Shown: positions 58,601 through 64,000 of the stretch, in pieces | Position numbering within the stretch: the stretch's first letter is position 1 | Layout: each line of letters starts with the position of its first letter | Origin: Saturnia japonica | Lineage: Eukaryota; Arthropoda; Insecta; Lepidoptera; Saturniidae | NCBI GenBank assembly: GCA_033032175.1 | Contig: CM065316.1 | Location: 5,674,115 to 5,738,114, forward strand | DNA length: 64,000 nt | Direction: 5' to 3' | Made by a program: the position numbers and the translations under genes | Notes under the pieces: model-generated | What the model was told of the DNA's origin: nothing | What the model saw: the letters and a program-made list of their open reading frames with translations, nothing else | Databases searched by the model: none

Positions 58601-61600
58601 GCATGGCGGCGGGTTCACTGGTAAAATGTATGACGGGATGGCATATGATGTCTATGAAAACTGTGGTGGAGGCGAATGAGTTAATAAAGGATAATAGAAA
58701 TTACAGATATTTAAACAATACATACTTCTGTCCAGTTTCTAAGGGTATTCCAACAAGGACATTTGCAGCTTCCTTCCAGTTTTGATTCCTTTCATAAATA
58801 TCTGCTAAGTGTTGCCTGATACTAGCCACCTGGAAAAATTATTCTTAGCTCTCACTTCAAATAATAGATTCAACAACATTCAAAATTCAATACATTATCA
58901 TTCATCAAAGAACTGTGAAAAATTCAATCACACTTTAATAAAGGAGTTTTTGGTGAGATTCTGTTCCAATTCTAATTCATAAACTTATATTATTTGGCCC
59001 AATTATATATTACATATTATTATGTAATTTTGATGGCTCTTCTTGTGATGTAGTTTGGTTATTGTGCACAAGTGGATTATAAATAACAACTTGGAACATG
59101 CATTTTAAGTTGGTACAAAAACACGCTTAATAGTTTTCACAAGGAAGCCTGCATCTTGTTAGAGTGCTCATGTTTGAAGATTATTAGAATAATATCCGTT
59201 TATGCGGCAGGCCGCCATTTTGGAAAAAACGCTCAAGTGGCAGGGGGTGTTCCCGCGCAAACGCTAAAGTCCGCGGGCGCGCAGTAATTTACTTATTTAG
59301 CAGTAATTTTGTATAGTACCTATATATAAAACTATAGTTTTTCTATTCTTTATGAACTGATTTAACTGATAAATAAACAATTTAAACTGATATGTGTTTC
59401 ATTTATTTTGTAAACCTACACTAAAAATAAGATATGAGAATATTTGTTAGGATGGCATAAAAAAAAAAAAAAAAATTTAAAAAAAATTAAATTAATGTCA
59501 GAAATATTTATTTTATTAACATTACAAATACTATAACTATAACATAAAATTAAATGCCTGCACCTCTCGTAGCAATTTTTTAAATTATTACATTCGAAAG
59601 ATAACACTCTCAAGGGACCCCAAGGTCAAGCGCAGTAAAATAAACAAAGGTTTAAAATTAAATTCGGAGAACAACGACGGTCGGAAGCCCTTTGTCAAGT
59701 GTTTATTTTAAAGTCGGGTTCATAAACAATGGCTCATAAAAGTTTAGCACTGTAAAAGTGTATAGTTTTTTATTTACAAGCAACATAAACAAAGACGTTA
59801 AAATCTATAGAAAAAAGATATGATCGAACATTACCAGTTTAGTGTAAGTTCTACTCATTATTTTGTGAAACAAACTTTTTATTTTCAATTTAGATTAAAT
59901 TTACTAACAGAATTATAAAATATAATACCATGTTATCTTCCAAGAACATTTCATAAATCAACGCTAAACGTTCACATTTTTTGCCGAAATGCACTTGGTT
60001 TACATACCTAAACTTGCCGGCGAGTAGGAAAAGTATAGATAAAACTTTTACAAGAAATATACAATATCAACAATAATTATGAACTTGAAAGTTTTTTATT
60101 TATAATAAAATACATGTAAATTAATAGTGATATCAGATATTATTAGCATTAAAATAAGAATAAAAAAAACCAATCACAAAATATCAACAATAATTATTAA
60201 CTTGAAAACCGTTTCCATCTTGCCCAACCACGATTGCCATCATATGTTTGACAGAACCGTTGAACAAGCGTCAAGTGCTTTTCGACCCTTAAAAATGCGC
60301 GTTTTTTGTGAAATAGGGAAAGAATGTAACGAATTAACACTTTTATTACGTTAATAATTAGTTATACTATAGATATTAATCATATTCCTACTGTAAATGT
60401 AGCTACTTTATTAAATTTATTAAAAAAAACTGGAAAAATTTTTAGGTTACAACTCGACTTGGTGTGGGAATTTGACGAAAAATGAACTAAAAACTTCTCA
60501 GATTTGAAATGTATTATCTTACAATGATTTAGTACATACCTATTCATTTCTTTGTAATATTTTTCCGCACAAAAACAAACACAAACACCGAAATAGTCAA
60601 TTTTAAAACAACACTCACTCGCCACTTCCAGCGGTTAGCAACGAACTGAACTAAGAATATAATGGCGTCAGTATGACGTTTTATTTTGGCCTTAACATTT
60701 TGTCCTTGTCTTTAGCTTTAATAATAAATATGTTTGTAAGGGATAGCAGTATTAATATGGCAGCACAAATCGACCAAAAACAAGCAACCGTCATCAGCGT
60801 TGAGAGGTCTGCTTGCCGCTCAAGGCAAATTTTGAAGCGACGTTGAGCGGTTCGATTGCCAGACCGGAGGATTCAATTTATGTGATACTGGCATAATTAT
60901 GGATGAATTTGATCTCTTGGTGGTAACCATTAGGCACAGTACCGTAAATGTGGTAAGCTATTATAAAATAAATAACATCTTTGCCATGAAATAAAAAGAA
61001 GAATAAGTTTCATTATGGGATTTTATGTTACAAAGTAATTAAAAATGAGAAATGTGTAACACATCAAAAACAAAAATTATAAAAAAATAAAATCAACACC
61101 ACTAAAGAATAATACCAATAATCCTACTAATATAGTGTATGTTTGGATGTTTGCTACTCAATCACGCCAAAACGGCTGTAAGTAATTAATCTTTGTGTGA
61201 AATAAGCCTTATATTTTTTACAAGCATCTTTGTTCCTCCAGATAAGTTTTCAAAGAACTTAGGTGAACTTAGCTCATTTTACATATTTTTACAACTGAGC
61301 CCTTGTCTTACCGAAGGTGAGATATATATTTTTTAGTAATACTTTAGATATTAAATTGAAGATGCTTTGCAATTCTTAGATGTTTTAAATTTTGTTGTAT
61401 AAAATTTTAACTCTCAATGGCAAAACAATCATATCAATTACCTGTTCTTCGAAGGATATAACTCTGGGCTGTATTACATCCAGAGCAAAATGTGACACTT
61501 CCTGTGATACATTATCAGGCAGCAGTGCCAAGTGAGTACTCACATCAGTAAGAAGTTGTCGTGATATCACCAAGCTTACATTTTCATTTACAACTGAAGT

Positions 61601-62209
61601 AAACACACATTTTAAAAATTTATTTCATTAGCATAACTGTCTATCAATGGATGTAATAAAGTAATAAGATGGGTTATATTGTCCTATTTAAAAGTCATAT
61701 TTAGTAAGTATAAATTAATTGGTATAGAAAATAGGAATTCTGTACCAAGAAAGGCCATGAAGGTGGAAATGATAAATATCTATATTACCCCACCTTATTT
61801 TTGCTATGACAATTTATATTCTATAAAATGCTAATATATTTTATGTATACACTCTTCTATATTATGAAACTTACTTGCTTCTACAAAAGCTTTCAGTGCT
61901 TCAGGCAATTCTGGTTCGGAGTTATTGAGGATCTCCATGATCACATTACGGTACCTTGAATACAGAAAGTTTTCATTATTAAAAATAATGTTTGTGTACA
62001 TATTAAAGGTATTGATAACTTAACAACTTGTTTAATTCTTTAGATAATTAGATTTTTGACACAGGCAATAAAAAAGAGATAAACAAAGAAACCATGACTC
62101 TGAATAATACTTACTTCTCTGCTTGATCTTTATGCAAACCTCCTGAGTTTCTTAATTCACTTAGATATTGTCGTACACTTTGCAGATTTATAGGCATTTT
62201 TAACGACAT
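46603..62209 (-). CDS. COPS4: COP9 signalosome complex subunit 4
   Basis: Nine coding exons (minus strand, 5' to 3'): 62209-62115, 61954-61875, 61593-61442, 58829-58726, 54870-54685, 54312-54194, 48463-48309, 47207-46991, 46736-46603. All junctions are GT-AG with matching phases and give 413 residues (human 406, from memory). The N-terminal two thirds is helical repeat: [20 protein letters not shown], then [20 protein letters not shown] and [20 protein letters not shown]. The PCI/winged-helix region follows with [19 protein letters not shown] and [20 protein letters not shown], and the C-terminal helix is [19 protein letters not shown]. It is part of the COP9 signalosome, which removes NEDD8 from cullins and so controls cullin-RING ubiquitin ligases. 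Introns 3, 4 and 6 are large; introns 4 and 6 are loaded with transposons, and intron 7 carries a MITE beside the exon 8 acceptor. Confidence 0.96.
47225..47408. mobile_element. 184-bp MITE with TA duplication (Tc1/pogo type) in COPS4 intron 7
   Basis: Ends CAGTGTAAACTCTTTATAAC and, reversed, CAATGTAAACTCTTTATAAC form near-perfect terminal inverted repeats of about 20 bases. TA flanks both sides (47223-47224, 47409-47410). Inside are further GTTATA/TATAAC repeats. The TIR type resembles pogo/Tigger-like elements of insects. It lies only 15-17 bases upstream of the exon 8 splice acceptor (exon begins at 47207). The open frames 47023-47232 and 47141-47380 are shadows. Confidence 0.85.
48694..48860 (+). 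repeat. Repeat module fused to a second lepidopteran repeat
   Basis: 48694-48759 is the fourth copy of the module seen at 470-541 (GACTATACTGTTAGCC, ATGGCTTTTACAGCTTTACC). Directly after it comes CCACCCTACAGAAGATCGCA followed by GCTAAATAACC, the sequence seen alone at 28220-28290. This join suggests both are parts of one larger element. Confidence 0.55.
49531..50177 (-). pseudogene. Harbinger ORF1 (MADF/Myb-like DNA-binding protein), C-terminal part
   Basis: Frame piece 50177-49890 begins inside a gene (TTG codon, no ATG) with [20 protein letters not shown], the tail of a MADF-type domain, then a basic/acidic linker. After a one-base frameshift near 49905, the frame continues ([22 protein letters not shown]-like) into a Gln/Ser/Asn-rich tail ending YLEGF. 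The DNA-binding N-terminus is absent. In active Harbinger elements this protein helps import the transposase and bind the ends. Confidence 0.7.
50287..51195 (+). pseudogene. Harbinger transposase (DDE_Tnp_4 type), N-terminus missing, one frameshift
   Basis: Starts at an acceptor-like TTTTTCAG with [16 protein letters not shown], a region that normally follows about 100 more residues. Catalytic Asp is seen in [11 protein letters not shown], a second in [20 protein letters not shown], and Glu in [19 protein letters not shown], so the triad is present. A one-base insertion in the A run near 50666 shifts frame between STIFK and DSTFCQK. The 5' coding part is gone, consistent with an internal deletion that also took the N-terminus of ORF1. 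Confidence 0.85.
51610..51800 (+). repeat. Dispersed repeat fragment next to Harbinger-1
   Basis: Ends GCCGTTTACTATCAGGATGG followed by TCGTATGCTTGTTTGCC, resembling a very common lepidopteran repeat terminus (TACCATCAGG...GTATGCTTGTTTGCC, recollection). The antisense open frames 51471-51827 are shadows. Confidence 0.5.
52730..53330. mobile_element. hAT-type MITE nested in Harbinger-2
   Basis: The octamer CTTGTTAG flanks it exactly (52722-52729 and 53331-53338). Ends GGATGATGATTC... and, reversed, ATTGGGATGGCGATCTG are imperfectly inverted, and ATCGATT tracts follow each, as in the 15728-17973 hAT. It carries no coding frame. It splits Harbinger-2 and lies right at the end of its transposase frame. 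Confidence 0.75.
53335..53823 (-). pseudogene. Harbinger-2 transposase, N-terminal fragment
   Basis: From an ATG at 53619 the frame reads [20 protein letters not shown], then [20 protein letters not shown] and [18 protein letters not shown]. It continues with [19 protein letters not shown], the conserved N-terminal region of HARBI1-type transposases. It stops at a TAG/TAA close to the nested MITE. No DDE core is found in the element, so it is a deletion derivative. The open frame upstream of 53619 runs through the terminal inverted repeat and is probably untranslated. Confidence 0.75.
54507..54662 (-). repeat. tRNA-derived SINE, family 1
   Basis: On the minus strand: TGTGGCGCATTGGTAGTAGG (A-box) and GCGGGTTCGTTCTCCGC (B-box); the far end is AACAGCTGATATACAT. 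It matches the copy at 5945-6112. It overlaps the tail of COPS4 intron 5, ending about 20 bases past the donor of the exon at 54870-54685. Confidence 0.7.
55043..55216 (-). repeat. Helitron-like fragment interrupted by mariner
   Basis: Minus-strand 3' end ...GCGGGCAGTAGCTAG|T obeys the Helitron CTAG|T rule and follows a region able to form a hairpin. The other end, an AT-rich TTTATAATATTA, is where the mariner inserted. Confidence 0.5.
55217..56482 (+). mobile_element. Mariner element, 1.27 kb, TA duplication
   Basis: TA lies on both sides (55215-55216, 56483-56484). The left end GGTTCTTACATATGAAATTG then GCGTTTTG matches the reversed right end ...CCTTACACATGAAATTAGCG then TTTTA. The right end carries a small duplication (AAGGACTAAGGACC) not present on the left. 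Length is typical of mariner. It lies in COPS4 intron 4. Confidence 0.88.
55398..56372 (+). pseudogene. Mariner transposase, inactivated
   Basis: The first 98 codons from the ATG at 55398 are open and encode the DNA-binding helix-turn-helix region ([31 protein letters not shown]). Then stops and frame changes break it. Remains of the catalytic blocks are visible: KCDEK (first Asp), [14 protein letters not shown] (second Asp) and [18 protein letters not shown] (third Asp, the D34D spacing of mariners). At least three stops or shifts are present. Confidence 0.88.
56925..57520 (+). repeat. Dispersed insect repeat with CCGTCCGTCTGTCTGTCAAG core
   Basis: Contains ACCCTTATAGGATTACTTCG, CCGTCCGTCCGTCTGTCTGT, ATACTCAGGGCTGCAATC and a terminus TCGGTGCGCGAGTTCGACTC followed by GCACTTGGACGG. 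I recall the same ordered series in many moth genomes. The antisense open frame 57174-57389 belongs to the repeat. Confidence 0.55.
57993..58335 (+). repeat. Minisatellite, about 115-121 bp unit, nearly 3 copies
   Basis: Units begin TTTGCC at 57993, 58108 and 58229 and share CAATTNTCCGGCTC, CTCGTCATCATGT and GAACAAAGCAAACGA. A partial fourth unit continues to about 58410. Open frames 58059-58301 and 58072-58320 arise because the unit length is near a multiple of three. It lies in COPS4 intron 4. Confidence 0.8.
58840..61430. other. COPS4 intron 3, no element assigned
   Basis: A 2.6-kb intron. It has a poly-A run near 59460 and a short GC-rich patch near 59205-59285 (GGCAGGCCGCCATTTTGG), but no transposase, inverted terminal repeat or coding frame that I can support. 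Confidence 0.4.
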
Positions 62210-62400
62210 TGTTACAGTATAGTCACAGAACACTATTACTCCTAGCGGAAAGTATAGTACTCAGTACGTACCATAGACCAATAACCAGAGTAAAACCTAC
62301 AAGCATACAACAGACAACTTTGATGAGTATCAGCAAGTATCAGCAGAGATAAATAACAATTAGTATCAGCAAGTATCAGTATCAGTGCTGCCAACACTGT
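62210..62400 (-). promoter_or_regulatory. COPS4 5' flank with CCAAT-like motif
   Basis: This region immediately precedes the COPS4 start codon. CATAGACCAATAACCAGAG (62271-62289) contains a CCAAT core, and an AGTATCAGCA short tandem repeat follows at 62325-62385. The CCAAT-containing string also occurs at 13245-13263, so it may be repeat-derived. Confidence 0.35.
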
Positions 62401-62639
62401 ATTTAGAAATAGAGCTAGAAAGTTAGGAAAAAGGAGTTAAAAAAGAGCTAATTATTTTAGTTATAAAGAGCTAAATAAAAAAGTACATGGAAATAACATT
62501 TTAATCAATGGCTTATATTGACATATAAGACAAACAAATATCAAAGATCTTAACATATACGATAATGTGTAATAATCTTAAGAGATAATGCGAAGAATTT
62601 CTAAGTTCTAAGTCAAAATTTAAAAATTGGCAAATGTCA

Positions 62640-63600
62640 GATAAAATGTGATTAATTATCGTCATCAGAACAATCATTTATTAAATTTATAAATGCTATT
62701 CCACTTGTAGTTGGTTCTTCTTCATTCGCCCTTGATTTTCGTAAGTTGCCATTGTACCTATTTTTTAAATACATCTTTCGGTAATTCGTAGCTGTGACAA
62801 CATTTTTTGACTCGTCGTAATCCTGGTCCAATAGTCAGGATTGCATTGATGGTGTCATTTTAAAGTTTGATTCGGGATTTGTTCTTGATAATATTAAGCT
62901 GACTAAATACCCTTTCAACTTTAGCGTTAGCCCGGGCAAAGAAACCATTGAAAGAGCGAAAGAACACAATTCTTTGAAAGGATTTATGTCAGCCACATCT
63001 TTGTATAGTAAGGCCGGATACAGTGTTTCACCAACCTATCAGTGTGTACGATGTGTCCTGACGATACCCATTAACCGGCCGTCAGTTTGTAGCTTTCCTA
63101 TCTTCATAAACGTGTAAGGAACAGAAGACGTAGATATCACGTACAACTAATCGCCACGAATGTTTTTTTATTAATTAGGAATGTCGATCAAAAGTATTGA
63201 TGAATTGTAAGCAAAATTACAAGACAACTTAAAACAACAACCTTATATCACCGGTAGAAAGACTTTTTTTGACGATGATACACATATTCGTGTGGTCGGT
63301 CCACCGGTCGGTGCAGAACTGAACGTGTTTATTTGTTTCCATAGCGCGTTGGTCGACACACAGCAATGCGTAGCAATATGCGCGTGCGTACGGTCAGTCC
63401 AGCACTGTAATGATTTATGAATTTTCATACAAAGGAGAAGCATGACTGACGTACGCAGTGACGAACAGTTTAGCACTGTAACCGGCCTAAAACTTCATAT
63501 CAAAATGCTATTGTGTTATTCTTCTTTCCCACGGCACTAGGGCGATGTTATCCCATTGCGTTTCCTCTTGAATTTGAACCAATTCTGAAAAGCAGTTTCA
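62640..63600 (-). pseudogene. hAT-family transposase C-terminal remnant, split by a MITE
   Basis: On the minus strand, right of the MITE, ELVQIQEETQWDNIALVPWE is seen. Across the MITE it continues with YKDVADINPFKELCSFALSM, then after a frame change ANAKVERVFSQLNIIKNKSR and NDTINAILTIG, the hAT C-terminal dimerisation motif (..A.(V)ERVFS..N..K...R). An acidic tail, INDCSDDDN, ends near 62656. Several stops and shifts show it is dead. Confidence 0.72.
63012..63487. mobile_element. 476-bp MITE with TAA duplication inside a hAT remnant
   Basis: TAA flanks both sides (63009-63011, 63488-63490). Ends GGCCGGATACAGTGTTTCAC and, reversed, GGCCGGTTACAGTGCTAAAC are terminal inverted repeats. A 3-bp TAA duplication with GG-starting ends suggests a PIF/Harbinger-related MITE. 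The open frame 63243-63476 is not a gene. Confidence 0.82.
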
Positions 63601-64000
63601 GAAAGCCATTATTCTCGGAATTTTTGTGTGTATGAATTACTCGATGATATTTTGCACGTTACACCTGTCTATAATAATACTAAATGATTCAAGTTATAGG
63701 TACACCAAAAAAATCAACACAAAATACACTCCGGATACATATATTAATGAAGAAATGCGGTAAGTCTCGTGGATTATGATAGGATTCCAGGGAATTCCCC
63801 ACGGATCGCTACTTTAATTCCTATAAATTTATAGACAATAGACGTAGGCTAGGTAGTAATGGTTGCGTTCAATTTTCATAAAAGATTCGGATAAAAGCAT
63901 AAAAATGTATGAGAAAATTATAACAATTTTTTTTCAAGGTTTTTTCTAGACCGACCTCAGATGTTTCGGAGCTTCAAAGTCTTTTGTTACCTGATAATAA

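Noticed and set aside
1..64000. CRISPR array, bacterial operon or prophage
   Set aside because: No regularly spaced identical repeats, and the gene structures are spliced and animal-like throughout.

Overview
This is a gene-sparse, AT-rich eukaryotic window that looks like a moth or butterfly (Lepidoptera) genome. The genes have GT-AG introns (one GC-AG) and insect-type orthologues. The spaces between and inside them hold repeats I recognise as typical of Lepidoptera: Helitrons with A|TC...CTAG|T ends, tRNA-derived SINEs, hAT and PIF/Harbinger elements and a mariner. Exon coordinates below were worked out by hand from splice sites, and every spliced length and phase adds up.

Genes from left to right: an uncharacterised lysine-rich protein (3877-4302, minus); sedoheptulokinase SHPK (8703-10836, plus, 2 coding exons, 459 aa); CCHC zinc-knuckle protein ZCCHC9 (18614-26060, plus, 4 exons, 446 aa); an arthropod SmydA-8/msta-like SET-MYND protein (28499-36950, minus, 8 exons, 497 aa); a tentative two-exon gene for an 84-aa protein (39231-39750, plus); the mitochondrial porin VDAC (41222-44177, plus, 5 coding exons, 282 aa); and COP9 signalosome subunit 4, COPS4 (46603-62209, minus, 9 exons, 413 aa). 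These are unrelated housekeeping genes. I see no pathway linking them, and nothing like an operon.

Mobile DNA takes up much of the rest. 13-18.5 kb holds three hAT elements, each with an 8-bp target duplication, two of them side by side just before ZCCHC9. ZCCHC9 intron 3 carries an antisense, nearly intact DDE-like transposase gene of a family I cannot name. SmydA introns hold Helitrons and GC-rich repeats. COPS4 introns hold a 184-bp MITE next to a splice acceptor, a 2.6-kb Harbinger (TTA duplication), a second 1.45-kb Harbinger (TAA duplication) with a hAT MITE nested in it, a mariner and a minisatellite. At the right edge a hAT transposase remnant is split by a 476-bp MITE.

I found no CRISPR array, rRNA or convincing functional tRNA gene. 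tRNA-like promoter boxes occur only in SINEs. The best leads are the unnamed DDE-like element in ZCCHC9 intron 3 and the unrecognised 84-aa gene; neither amounts to a demonstrated new system.
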